Shown here one piece after another: positions 7,008-15,009 of a stretch of 23,275 nt of DNA. A program made the translations under genes and the position numbers. Within the stretch, counting starts at the first letter, position 1, and each line of letters starts with the position of its first letter. The notes below the pieces were generated by a model. The model worked only from the letters and a program-made list of their open reading frames with translations. It made no database searches and was not told where the DNA came from. The stretch lies in the NCBI GenBank assembly GCA_031267995.1, contig JAIRXZ010000027.1, forward strand, positions 1-23,275, in the 5' to 3' direction. Source of the DNA: Odoribacteraceae bacterium. GTDB lineage: Bacteria > Bacteroidota > Bacteroidia > Bacteroidales > Marinifilaceae.

Positions 7008-9668
7008 TCAGGATTTGGGAGCCGTCAAACGGGAGAGTTGCTCCTCGATGGCGCGGATTTTTGCCTCGGCGTCGGCTCTTTTTTTCCGTTCGTTTTCGAT
7101 AACGTCGGCAGGCGCGCCGTTGACAAACTTTTCGTTGTCCAATTTTTTCATCACGGAGGCGAGGAATCCCCGCGTGTAGGCAAGTTCGTCCGTCAATTTG
7201 GCGCTCGCGGCGGCAACATCCACCTCGCCGGCAGCCGGTATGAAAAATTCCACCGTGTCGACGATAAAACTCCACGCGCCGGAAAGCGTGTCGTCCGAAG
7301 GCGCGTCGCCCGACTCCCCGGCGGCGGGAAGGATGGAAACAGCGGAGAGATTGCCCATCTTCAGGAGGACACTTTCAAAGCGTTGGGGATAGCGTTCGTG
7401 CCATTTTACCTTCAGTTCCAGGGAATCTTTGAAGGGCACGTCGTGCTGCTTGCGGATATTGCGGATGGCCACGATGATTCCTTTAACCCGCTCGAACTCC
7501 TCCAGCAGGGCGACGTCGAAAGATCTGGTCGCGGGCAGTCGGGAGATCATAATGCTCTCGCCCTTCTTGCGCGGCCGCAACTGTTGCCACACATCCTCCG
7601 TGATAAAGGGGACAAACGGGTGAAGCAGTTGCAGAAAATGCTCGAAGAGAGCGACGCAACGGTCGCGGGTTTCGCGATCGACGGGCGTCCCGTGAGCAGG
7701 TTTGATTATTTCAAGCAACCAGGAAGAAAAATCGTCGCGGAACCCCGTGTATAGAATCATCAACGCCTCGGAAACGCGGTACTGCCCGAAGCTGACCTCC
7801 AGCGTGTCGGCGCACTCGCGCAAACGCTGCTCGAACCACTCCAGCGCCAGGCGCGCGTGCGGCGGTTGCGGCGCGTCGGCCACCTGCCAGCTGCTGACGA
7901 GGTGGAAAGCGTTCCATATTTTGGTCGTAAAATTGCGCCCTTGCTCCGGCAGGCTCTCGTCAAACAGCAAATCGCCACCGGCGGGCGAGCAAAGCATCAT
8001 CCCCACCCGCACGCCATCCGCGCCGTAGCGGGAAATCAGTTCGAGAGGATCCGGCGAATTGCCCAGCGACTTGGACATTTTGCGCCTCAACTTGTCCCGC
8101 ACCAAACCGGTCAGGTAAACATTGTGAAACGGCTTTTGACCGCGGTACGCGTAGCCGGCCATGATCATGCGGGCGATCCAAAAGAAAATAATATCCGGCC
8201 CGGAGACCAGGTCTCGCGTCGGGTAATAATAACCAATCTCCTCGTTCTCCGGCTCCAGCACGCCGTTGAAGACAGATATCGGCCACAGCCAGGAAGAAAA
8301 CCACGTATCCAGGCAATCCTCGTCCTGCCGCAGATCGGCGGGCGTCAGGCGTCTCCCCACCTTCGCGCTGGCCAGGGCAGCGGCCTCCTCCGCGGTGGCA
8401 GCCACCACGAAATCGTTGCTATCGGGCAGGTAATACACCGGGATGCGATGCCCCCACCAGAGCTGCCGGCTAATATTCCAATCCTTTATATTCTCCATCC
8501 AGTGGCGGTACGTATTCTTGTACTTGGCCGGGATCAGCGCCACCTCGTCCGTCAGCACGGCGGCCAGGGCTGGTTTCGCCAGTTTCTTCATTTTCAGGAA
8601 CCACTGCATGGATAGTTTCGGCTCGATCACGGCATCGGTACGCTCCGAGTAACCCACCTTGTTGGCGTAATCCTCTATCTTCACCAGGTTGCCGGCAGCC
8701 TCCAAAGCGGGAATAATCTCCCGCCGCGCGTCAAAGCGGTCGCGCCCGACAAACAGCGTTGCCTTCTCGCCCAGCGTGCCGTCATCATTAAATATGTCGA
8801 TTGTTTCGAGATTGTGGCGGTACCCGATCTCGTAATCATTGATATCATGCGCGGGGGTGATTTTTAGCGCCCCGGTGCCAAACTCCATGTCCACGTACTC
8901 GTCGCGAATGATGGGCACGGGGCGGTTCACGAGAGGAACGATGCACCGTTTTCCCACCAGGTGCCGGAACCGCTCGTCATTCGGGTTGACGCACACGGCC
9001 GTATCGCCGAGAATCGTCTCCGGTCGGGTAGTGGCGATGGTAATATACTCCTCCTCTTCCCCTTCAATCCGGTAGCGCAGGTAATAGAGCTTGCTTTGTT
9101 CCTCCTTGTACACGACCTCCTCGTCCGAGACGGCGGTTTGCGCCTCCGGATCCCAGTTGACCATGCGGACGCCCTTGTATATAAGTCCCTCGTTATAAAG
9201 ATCGATGAACGTGCGGATCACGCTCTCCGACCGCACCTCGTCCATCGTGAAAGCGGTGCGTTCCCAATCGCAGGATGCCCCCAATCGTTTCAGTTGTTCG
9301 AGAATAATGCCGCCATGCTTGCGCGTCCACGCCCAGGCGTGCTCCAGGAACTCCTCGCGCGTAATATCCCGTTTATCAATCCCCTCGGCTTTGAGCTTGG
9401 CCACCACCTTCGCCTCGGTAGCGATGGAGGCGTGATCCGTCCCCGGCACCCAGCAAGCGTTCAACCCGTGCAGGCGCGCCCTCCGGACGAGGATATCCTG
9501 GATAGTATTGTTCAACATGTGCCCCATGTGGAGCACGCCGGTGACGTTTGGGGGGGGGATGACGACGCAGTAAGGGGTTTTCGTCCTATCGACGGTGGAG
9601 TGGAAGAAACCGTTCTCCATCCAGTAGCGATACCATCGCTCTTCGCTTATTCGGGGATCGTAAGGCAT
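7008..9668 (-). CDS. valS: Valyl-tRNA synthetase
   Basis: A class Ia aminoacyl-tRNA synthetase that charges tRNA-Val (886 aa, normal for bacterial ValRS). The Rossmann fold carries the HIGH-type signature H47-M48-G49-H50 in PPPNVTGVLHMGHMLNNT. The central editing (CP1) domain includes ATTRPETILGDTAV and the GTGALKITPAHD stretch, and the second catalytic motif is K530-M531-S532-K533-S534. An anticodon-binding domain follows, and the C-terminus is a charged coiled coil (about 820-880) characteristic of ValRS. The ATG at 9668 gives the usual RWYRYWMENGFF N-terminus. It is the last gene of the minus-strand cluster, separated from the zinc-ribbon gene by 123 bp with no clear promoter or T-box, so co-transcription is possible but not certain. 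Confidence 0.98.
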   Translation of the reverse strand: MPYDPRISEERWYRYWMENGFFHSTVDRTKTPYCVVIPPPNVTGVLHMGHMLNNTIQDILVRRARLHGLNACWVPGTDHASIATEAKVVAKLKAEGIDKRDITREEFLEHAWAWTRKHGGIILEQLKRLGASCDWERTAFTMDEVRSESVIRTFIDLYNEGLIYKGVRMVNWDPEAQTAVSDEEVVYKEEQSKLYYLRYRIEGEEEEYITIATTRPETILGDTAVCVNPNDERFRHLVGKRCIVPLVNRPVPIIRDEYVDMEFGTGALKITPAHDINDYEIGYRHNLETIDIFNDDGTLGEKATLFVGRDRFDARREIIPALEAAGNLVKIEDYANKVGYSERTDAVIEPKLSMQWFLKMKKLAKPALAAVLTDEVALIPAKYKNTYRHWMENIKDWNISRQLWWGHRIPVYYLPDSNDFVVAATAEEAAALASAKVGRRLTPADLRQDEDCLDTWFSSWLWPISVFNGVLEPENEEIGYYYPTRDLVSGPDIIFFWIARMIMAGYAYRGQKPFHNVYLTGLVRDKLRRKMSKSLGNSPDPLELISRYGADGVRVGMMLCSPAGGDLLFDESLPEQGRNFTTKIWNAFHLVSSWQVADAPQPPHARLALEWFEQRLRECADTLEVSFGQYRVSEALMILYTGFRDDFSSWLLEIIKPAHGTPVDRETRDRCVALFEHFLQLLHPFVPFITEDVWQQLRPRKKGESIMISRLPATRSFDVALLEEFERVKGIIVAIRNIRKQHDVPFKDSLELKVKWHERYPQRFESVLLKMGNLSAVSILPAAGESGDAPSDDTLSGAWSFIVDTVEFFIPAAGEVDVAAASAKLTDELAYTRGFLASVMKKLDNEKFVNGAPADVIENERKKRADAEAKIRAIEEQLSRLTAPKS

Positions 9669-9791
9669 ATACTTTTTTGCGTTGACCGGCAGCGGGCGGG
9701 CGTTTCGGGAGAAAAATCCCGTGCCGGGCGGGGACGCGCCGGCGATCGGGAGCCGACAGGCAGGAACCCTCCTCGCCGGTGCCGGGGTTGG

Positions 9792-10631
9792 TTACTCTTC
9801 GCGTTTGGTTCTCCTGGGTTTTTTCTTTTGCGCCTCCACCGAAGCCTCGTAATCGGCCTTGGCCTGCGAGCCGTCGTAGTCGCAGATATACTTGTCGATG
9901 AGGATGCGGCCGCAATACTCGCAGACGATAATTTTTTTCCTGGTGCGGATATCCAGGTGGCGTTGCGGTGGAATCTTGTTGAAGCACCCGCCACAGGCAT
10001 CGCGGTCTACCGCCACCACGGCCAGGCCGTTGCGGGCGTTATCGCGGATACGCCGGTAGGCCGTCAGCAAGCGGTCGTCGATGGCGGCGGCGAGTTTGTT
10101 CGACTTGTTGCGCAGCGCCTCCTCGTCCTTGTGCGTTTCGTTGACGATGTCGTTCAGTTCGCTTTTTTTGGAATCCAGGTCGGCCACCTTGTCCTCGTAG
10201 CGGCGGTTTGTTTCTTCCATCAGCACCTCGCGTTCCTTGATGATACGTTGTGCCTCGCCGATCTTCTTCTTTTGCAGCTCGATTTCAAGGTTTTGGAACT
10301 CCACCTCCTTGCTCAGGGCGTCGTACTGCCGGTTATTGCGGACGTCCTGCATCTGGTCGGTATACCGGGCGATGGCCTCTTCCGACTTTTTGATGTCTAT
10401 GCTGCGCTGGAGGGTTGTTTTTTTCAGATCCTCGAGGTCTAACTTCAAGTTTTCGAGGCGGGTATTCAGGCCTGCTATCTCGTCCTCGAGGTCTTGCACC
10501 TCCAGCGGTAACTCGCCGCGGAGGGTAACGATTTTGGTGATTTCGGAATCGATCCGCTGTAATTCATACAAGTTTTGCAGCTTCTCCTCGACGGTCAGCT
10601 CTTGCAACTTCTCATTGTTATTCGTCGCCAT
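9792..10631 (-). CDS. C4-type zinc ribbon, coiled-coil protein (COG1579-like)
   Basis: A 279-residue cytoplasmic protein. Residues about 10-195 are almost entirely charged helix with long coiled-coil heptads, and the C-terminal part is a zinc ribbon with C213-G-G-C216 and C237-E-Y-C240. This is the COG1579 architecture, whose best-studied member is Helicobacter HP0958, which has nucleic-acid-binding and flagellar regulatory roles. No flagellar context is seen here, so a general RNA- or DNA-binding role is all I would infer. The C-terminal tail is Lys/Arg-rich (QKKKPRRTKREE), compatible with nucleic-acid contact. The gene starts 9 bp after the nif3-like stop; the nif3/zinc-ribbon pairing recurs widely among bacteria and suggests a shared but still poorly understood function. 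Confidence 0.92.
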   Translation of the reverse strand: MATNNNEKLQELTVEEKLQNLYELQRIDSEITKIVTLRGELPLEVQDLEDEIAGLNTRLENLKLDLEDLKKTTLQRSIDIKKSEEAIARYTDQMQDVRNNRQYDALSKEVEFQNLEIELQKKKIGEAQRIIKEREVLMEETNRRYEDKVADLDSKKSELNDIVNETHKDEEALRNKSNKLAAAIDDRLLTAYRRIRDNARNGLAVVAVDRDACGGCFNKIPPQRHLDIRTRKKIIVCEYCGRILIDKYICDYDGSQAKADYEASVEAQKKKPRRTKREE

Positions 10632-10640
10632 AGTTTTATA

Positions 10641-11426
10641 TTACAAATAGTTTATCGGGTCGGTTTTTATCCTGGAAAACCGGATGGCAAAATTAGGAAT
10701 TTTTTCGAGAAGAATCTCGTGAAATATATCTTTTGTGAATTGCTCGCTCTCGCGATGGCCGATGTCGGCGAGGACGAGGCGGTCGGCGGCCAGGAAAAAG
10801 TCGTGATACTTGAAGTCGGCGGAGAGGTAAACGTCCGCCCCCCGCTCCAGCGCGGCCGGGATAAACGAGGCGCCGGAGCCGCCGCAAATCGCCACGCGAC
10901 GGACGGCGCGCGGGGGAGGGTTCGTGTGGCGAATCACCGGACAATCAAAGCGCTCCTTCACCCGGCGGAGAAAAGCGATGGCCTCTTCGGGCGTCTCCAG
11001 GTTGCCGATGATGCCGTAGCCGCGCTGCGGGTTGGAGTTGCCCTCGGGCTGGAGGATTTCCCGGCTGGTCAGGTGCAAACGGTCGGCGGCGCGGTCGCTG
11101 ACTCCGCGCGCCACCACGTCCATGTTGGTGTGGGCGGAGTAGAGGGCGATATCGTGCTTGATGGCGAGGATGATGGCTCGCCCCGCGTCAGTGTCCGGCG
11201 CCAACCGCCGCAAGGGGTGAAACAGCAGCGGGTGGTGCGATACCACCAGGTTGGCGCCCTCGCGGATGGCCTCCTCCACCACCGCCCCGGTGACGTCCAG
11301 CGTCAGCAGCACGGCGGTGAGTTCGCGGTCGACGTCGCCGCACGCCAGCCCCGAATTGTCAAACCCCGCCTGCAGGTGCAGCGGGGCGAACTCCTCGATG
11401 GTGGCTATGATTTCCTTGATGAACAC
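10641..11426 (-). CDS. Nif3-like dinuclear metal centre protein (GTP cyclohydrolase 1 type 2 family), short form
   Basis: A 261-residue Nif3/YbgI family protein; members form hexameric toroids with a two-metal site and their substrate remains debated. Metal-site motifs are visible: SHHPLLF (H64, H65), SAHTNMD (H99, D103) and DIGHRESEQF (H224, E228). I chose the GTG at 11426-11424 because translation then begins VFIKEIIATIEEFAP, matching the family N-terminus, and it lies 19 bp after the merR stop; the longer open frame would overlap merR by about 25 codons and adds only low-complexity sequence. Bacteroidota members I recall are about 365 aa, with a roughly 100-residue insert between an LEPKE-like and an ENSNPQ-like stretch. 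Here LQPEG runs directly into NSNPQ, so the insert appears cleanly absent. Confidence 0.92.
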   Translation of the reverse strand: MFIKEIIATIEEFAPLHLQAGFDNSGLACGDVDRELTAVLLTLDVTGAVVEEAIREGANLVVSHHPLLFHPLRRLAPDTDAGRAIILAIKHDIALYSAHTNMDVVARGVSDRAADRLHLTSREILQPEGNSNPQRGYGIIGNLETPEEAIAFLRRVKERFDCPVIRHTNPPPRAVRRVAICGGSGASFIPAALERGADVYLSADFKYHDFFLAADRLVLADIGHRESEQFTKDIFHEILLEKIPNFAIRFSRIKTDPINYL

Positions 11427-11445
11427 GCGCGCTATATATAAGGTG

Positions 11446-11853
11446 TTATTGGAAGATGATGGGGTTGTCCGGGGCGGCGCTGCCGGGTTCGTCGGCGGCG
11501 TTGTCGCGATCCTCCGGGTCACTCCCCAGCCGCGCCCTGATTGCCAGGAGTTCCTCCTTGACGAGTTTGAGGCGTTTGATGATGATGAAGCGTTGTTCCG
11601 TGTCCTCGCGGCGTTCTTTGAGCTGGGCGGCGGCTCCCTTGAGGGTCATACCTTTTTCCTTGACCAGGTGGTAGATGAGGTGGAAATTGTCGACATCGGC
11701 GGGGGAAAACAAGCGGTTTCCCTTTCTGTTTTTGTGCGGTTTGATGACGTCGAATTCCTTTTCCCAAAAGCGTATCAGCGATGTGTTGACGTCGAACATG
11801 GCGGCCACTTCGCCGATGGAGTAGTACAATTTAGCGGGTTGTTTCTCGGTCAT
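11446..11853 (-). CDS. MerR-family transcriptional regulator
   Basis: A 135-residue protein with an N-terminal MerR-type winged helix-turn-helix (YYSIGEVAAMFDVNTSLIRFWEKEFDVIKPHKNRKGNRLFSPADVDNF split across residues 10-58), followed by a helical dimerisation segment (about 65-108) and a low-complexity acidic tail. MerR dimers bind between suboptimally spaced promoter elements and distort the DNA. No Cys or other obvious ligand-binding domain is present, so the effector is unknown. It sits 18 bp downstream of the M23 gene and 19 bp upstream of the nif3-like gene, and its placement next to an M23 peptidase gene is a Bacteroidota arrangement. A link to cell-wall control is possible but rests on neighbourhood only. 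Confidence 0.93.
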   Translation of the reverse strand: MTEKQPAKLYYSIGEVAAMFDVNTSLIRFWEKEFDVIKPHKNRKGNRLFSPADVDNFHLIYHLVKEKGMTLKGAAAQLKERREDTEQRFIIIKRLKLVKEELLAIRARLGSDPEDRDNAADEPGSAAPDNPIIFQ

Positions 11854-11871
11854 TTTGATGATGTTGTGACG

Positions 11872-12843
11872 TTAATCCATGCTCTGGCCGGTGTTTCCGG
11901 CGGCCTCCACGAGGGCGTCGAACTGCGCGGCCGAGAGGTCGTTGAAGAAATAGTTGACGGGATCGGTCGGTTGACCGTTCCTGAGCACCTCGTAATGGAG
12001 GTGTGGGCCAGCGACTTGTCCGGAGTTCCCGAGCAGGCCGATGACGTCGCCTCGTTCGACGCGCTGTCCCTTTCGGACGTTGATTTTTTCGAGGTGGGCG
12101 TAGAGGGTTTCATGGTCGAATCCGTGGTCGATGAGCACGTAATTGCCTATGCCCTTGGCGTTTCCGCAGCCGCTGATGGTTCCCCGGCCGGCGGCGCGGA
12201 CGGGGGTGCCGATGGGGCCTGAAAAGTCGATTCCCCGGTGAAATTTCACCATTTTATAGAACGGGTGTATGCAGGTGCCGAAGGCTGAGGCCAGGTACAC
12301 GGTGCTGGTATTCAGCGCCACGGGGATCATCGTCGGGATGGACGCCAGCATCTCCCCGTTGTTCCGGGCGAGGAGGCTGATCTCCTCGTAGGCGGCGCGT
12401 TGTTGTCGCACGATTTTGGCGAGAGTGTCTATTTCCCTGGTGGTTCCGGCGATGAGGTCGGCGTCGTTGACGCGCGTGAGCCGCTCGTGGTGGTTTACCC
12501 AGCCGATTTCCGGCCGTTGGGCGGGGCGGGCGACGGGTTCCGTTTCAAATATCACGCGGTGAAGGTTTTCGTCGCGTCGTTTGAGGTCGGCGAGGACGTT
12601 ATCGAGTCGCCTGACCTCGTCGCCGAGGAGGTCGTATTGCGCGGAGATTTCGCCGTTTTCGCGTCGCAGGGCGGTCTCTTTTGGCGAGGGGAAAAGGAGG
12701 TTGTAGACGAGAAACAGGACGACGGCCATCGAGAAGCTCGAAAAGAGTTTCAGTAGCCATCTTCTCATACGCTTCCTGACCGTAACTTCTACCCTGTCAA
12801 AGGAGAGCGTTTCTTTGTTGTACCTGTATCCTGTTTTCGCCAC
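11872..12843 (-). CDS. M23 family metallopeptidase with intact catalytic motifs
   Basis: A 323-residue peptidoglycan endopeptidase candidate. A cytoplasmic, positively charged N-terminus (VRKRMRRW) precedes one membrane span at about 30-51 (LLKLFSSFSMAVVLFLVYNLLF region), then a coiled-coil segment (about 55-165), then the LytM domain. All expected ligands are present: H202 and D206 in FHRGIDFSGP, H250 in YAHLE, and H281-x-H283 in GPHLHYE. I chose the GTG at 12843 because translation then begins VAKTGYRYNKETLSFD, like the N-terminus of Bacteroidota homologues I remember; extending upstream runs into array B and gives a repetitive heptad peptide. It is the first gene of the minus-strand cluster. 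Its HxH motif contrasts with the HxD of the other M23 gene in this window. Confidence 0.92.
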   Translation of the reverse strand: MAKTGYRYNKETLSFDRVEVTVRKRMRRWLLKLFSSFSMAVVLFLVYNLLFPSPKETALRRENGEISAQYDLLGDEVRRLDNVLADLKRRDENLHRVIFETEPVARPAQRPEIGWVNHHERLTRVNDADLIAGTTREIDTLAKIVRQQRAAYEEISLLARNNGEMLASIPTMIPVALNTSTVYLASAFGTCIHPFYKMVKFHRGIDFSGPIGTPVRAAGRGTISGCGNAKGIGNYVLIDHGFDHETLYAHLEKINVRKGQRVERGDVIGLLGNSGQVAGPHLHYEVLRNGQPTDPVNYFFNDLSAAQFDALVEAAGNTGQSMD

Positions 12844-13032
12844 GCGTGGTTGTGTGTTGATTTCCCGCGAATGTACATGATTTTTTTGAATGTTTCGCGG
12901 CCGATCCGGGGGAAACGCGCGGCGAATTATGGAGATGTCGGCGGCATTTGTCGCGTTTTTCGCGAGGCTTTGTTCATGTCGTCGGGGTTTTCTTCCGTTT
13001 TTGGTTTGCTTTTGCCCATGATGGGTGAAAAT

Positions 13033-13671
13033 TCGCGATAAATGGGGCGAAACTCGCGATAGATGGGGCAAAGCTCGCGATAGATGGGGCAAAGCTCACG
13101 ATAGATGGGGCAAAGCTCGCGATAGATTGATTTATTTTCAGGTGTAAAAAAAATTTTTACAGGTGTAAAAAGTTTTTTTTCAGCTGTAAGAAATTTTTAT
13201 CCAGGTGTAAAAAGTTTTTTTTCAGGTGTAAAAAGTTTTTTTTCAGCTGTAAAAAGTTTTTTTTCAGCTGTAAGAAATTTTTTTTCAGCTGTAAAAGTTT
13301 CATTTACTCCTGAAAAAGTTTTGTTTACTCCTGAAAACAAATCAATCTATCGCGAGCTTCGTGCCATTTATCGCGAGTTTCTTTCAATCAGCCACAAGTT
13401 TCTTTCAATCAGCCACAAGTTTCTTTCAATCAGCCACAAGTTTCTTTCGATCAGCCACAAGTTTCTTTCAATCAGCCACAAGTTTCTTTCGATCTATCGC
13501 GAGTTTCTTTCGACCTGTCGCGAGTTTCTTTCGATCAGGCGTGAATTTCTTTCAATCGGTTACATGTTTCTTTCGATCGGTCACAAGATGGTTTCAATCG
13601 GTTGCAAGTTGCTTGAAATCAGGAGAGAGTTTCTTTCAATCAAGGGAAGGTTTTTTGCCATCATGGGCGGT
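13033..13671. repeat. Array B: about 31 units at 21-bp spacing, in three blocks
   Basis: Left block: five units with TCGCGA (one TCACGA) at 13033, 13054, 13075, 13096 and 13117, each followed by TAGATGGGGCAAAGC or similar. Middle block: ten A/T-rich units with CAGGTG, CAGCTG or CTCCTG cores at 13139, 13160, 13181, 13202, 13223, 13244, 13265, 13286, 13307 and 13328, separated by GTAAAAAG and long T runs. Right block: sixteen units from 13350 to 13665, with cores TCGCGAG (13350, 13371, 13497, 13518), CCACAAG (13392, 13413, 13434, 13455, 13476) and decayed forms towards the end, separated by TTTCTTTCAATC-like sequence. The spacing within each block is constant at 21 bp, with only a one-base shift at each block junction. 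Read on the minus strand the left block has the same TATCGCGAG core as the right one. Confidence 0.95.
13115..13357. repeat. 34-bp inverted repeat around the A/T-rich block of array B
   Basis: Positions 13115-13148 are the reverse complement of 13324-13357 with 32 of 34 matches. The arms carry the TCGCGA core, an ATTGATTT stretch and the first CAGGTG-type core, and enclose 175 bp of A/T-tract repeats. The arms join the outer and middle blocks, so the whole array is a large imperfect palindrome centred near 13236. Confidence 0.9.
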
Positions 13672-13710
13672 TTTTTGAAGGGGGGACGACGGGACGGCGA
13701 GGGGTGGAGA

Positions 13711-13742
13711 TTTGCGCGTTTGGGCGGATACGCGTACATTTG
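13711..13742 (+). promoter_or_regulatory. hflX promoter (Bacteroidota -33/-7)
   Basis: TTTG at 13711-13714, a 20-bp gap and TACATTTG at 13735-13742 match the Bacteroidota consensus TTTG-N19-21-TAnnTTTG at every position. It lies 38 bp upstream of the hflX ATG and about 40 bp beyond the last recognisable unit of array B. Confidence 0.7.
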
Positions 13743-13780
13743 ACGCGGCCGAGGGGTTTCGGCCGGTTAATGATTGACTT

Positions 13781-14998
13781 ATGACACAGTATTTTTACAC
13801 GAAGGGGGAGACGGAAAGGGCGGTGCTGGTTGGTATTTCGTCGCGGTCGACGGGGGTGACGCCGGTGATGACGCGGGAACACCTGGAGGAGTTGGCGTTT
13901 TTGGTGGAGACTGCGGGGGCTGAGGCGGTGAAGGTGTTCACGCAGGATGTGGATAAACCACTGACGGCAACGCTGTTGGGGAAGGGTAAGCTGGAGGAGA
14001 TCCGGCGTTTCGTGGAGGAGGAGGAGGTGCCGCTGGTGGTGTTCGACGAGGAGTTGACGCCGACGCAGACGCGGAATATCGAGGGGGTGCTGAAGGGGCG
14101 AAGGGTGCTGGACAGGACGGGGTTGATCCTGGATATTTTCGCGAAACGGGCACGGACGACGGAGGCGAAGGCGCAGGTGGAGCTGGCTCAATACCAGTAT
14201 CTTCTGCCGCGACTGACGGGGATGTGGACGCACCTGGAACGGCAGAAAGGGGGGATCGGGCTGAGGGGGCCGGGGGAGACGGAGATCGAGACTGACCGGC
14301 GGATTATCCGGGATAAGATCGCGCGGTTGAAGGAGCAGCTGGCACGGATTGACAGACAGATGGTTACGCAGCGGAAGGGGCGGGGGAAGTTGACGCGGGT
14401 GGCGCTGGTGGGGTACACGAACGCGGGTAAGTCGACGCTGATGAACGTGTTGAGCAAGTCGGAGGTGTTCGCGGAGAATAAGTTGTTCGCGACGCTGGAC
14501 ACGACGGTGAGGAAGGTGGCGCTGAGGAACGTGCCGGTGTTGCTGGCTGATACTGTTGGGTTTATCAGGAAGTTGCCGCATCATTTGGTGGAGGCTTTCA
14601 AGTCGACGCTGGACGAGGTGAGGGAGGCTGACGTGATTTTGCACGTGGTGGACGTGTCGCACCCGCGGTTCGAGGAGCAGATGGAGGTGGTGAACGAGAC
14701 GCTGGCGGGGTTGCTGGACGCGCCGAGGCCTACTATCGTGGTTTTTAACAAGATCGACGCTTTCACGCACGTGGTGAAGGAGACGGATGATTTGACGCCG
14801 GTGGAACGGGAGAATTATAGCCTGGAGGACCTGAAACAGATGTGGATGGCTAAAGAGGGGGAGGCGCGCGTGTACGTGTCGGCGACGAGACGGGAGAATA
14901 TCGAGGAGCTGAGGGAGAGGTTGTACGAGGTGGCAAGGGAGGTGCATTCCGCCCGGTTCCCGTTTAATGATTTTTTGTACGAGGAGGGGACGGTGTAG
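13781..14998 (+). CDS. hflX: GTPase HflX (ribosome-associated, splitting factor)
   Basis: A 405-residue HflX GTPase; the family binds the large ribosomal subunit and splits stalled or hibernating 70S ribosomes, notably in heat stress. The N-terminal HflX domain includes GKGKLEEI and VFDEELTPTQTRNIE, followed by the family signature RTGLILDIFAKRARTTEAK and the glycine-rich linker GIGLRGPGETEIETDRR. The G domain shows G1 G211-YTNAGKST, G3 D257-TVGFI, G4 N323-K-I-D326 and an SA-type G5 (YVSATR). Length is typical for Bacteroidota HflX. The ATG at 13781 fits the promoter at 13711-13742 and begins with the usual short N-terminus. The gene is monocistronic as seen here, converging on the tusA operon across array C. 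Confidence 0.97.
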   Translation: MTQYFYTKGETERAVLVGISSRSTGVTPVMTREHLEELAFLVETAGAEAVKVFTQDVDKPLTATLLGKGKLEEIRRFVEEEEVPLVVFDEELTPTQTRNIEGVLKGRRVLDRTGLILDIFAKRARTTEAKAQVELAQYQYLLPRLTGMWTHLERQKGGIGLRGPGETEIETDRRIIRDKIARLKEQLARIDRQMVTQRKGRGKLTRVALVGYTNAGKSTLMNVLSKSEVFAENKLFATLDTTVRKVALRNVPVLLADTVGFIRKLPHHLVEAFKSTLDEVREADVILHVVDVSHPRFEEQMEVVNETLAGLLDAPRPTIVVFNKIDAFTHVVKETDDLTPVERENYSLEDLKQMWMAKEGEARVYVSATRRENIEELRERLYEVAREVHSARFPFNDFLYEEGTV

Positions 14999-15009
14999 GG
15001 GGAGACGAC

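Larger units (their letters stand above)
12844..13780. other. Divergent spacer between the M23 cluster and hflX
   Basis: This 937-bp spacer contains no supportable gene. Minus-strand TACATTCG (12875-12868), 25 bp before the M23 GTG, is a one-mismatch -7 box. Positions 13033-13671 are array B, with a 34-bp inverted repeat inside it. The hflX promoter follows at 13711-13742, then a small CGGCCG hairpin at 13746-13765 in the hflX leader. Open frames over the array (for example 13321-13743 plus and the upstream extension of the M23 frame) are explained by the 7-codon period. Confidence 0.8.

Noticed and set aside
12844..13092. 83-codon N-terminal extension of the second M23 peptidase
   Set aside because: The extension is encoded by array B units (PHLSR heptads) and a likely -7 box lies at 12868-12875; the GTG at 12843 matches the conserved N-terminus.
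817..13671. CRISPR array
   Set aside because: Units are 14 bp plus 7 bp, far below CRISPR repeat and spacer sizes, the spacers are partly similar to each other, and no cas genes are present.
13321..13743. Plus-strand open frame over array B with FLSISHK-type heptads
   Set aside because: A second plus frame over the same units is also open (about 13361-13678), the frame overlaps the hflX promoter, and its composition follows the repeat. It is a by-product of the 7-codon period.
13033..13960. Replication origin with iterons, an A/T-rich block and a perfect DnaA box (TGTGGATAA at 13948-13956 inside hflX)
   Set aside because: Only one perfect DnaA box is seen and it lies in coding sequence; there is no cluster and no rep, dnaA or par gene. 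The skew pattern is suggestive but mixed, so I keep it only as a composition note.
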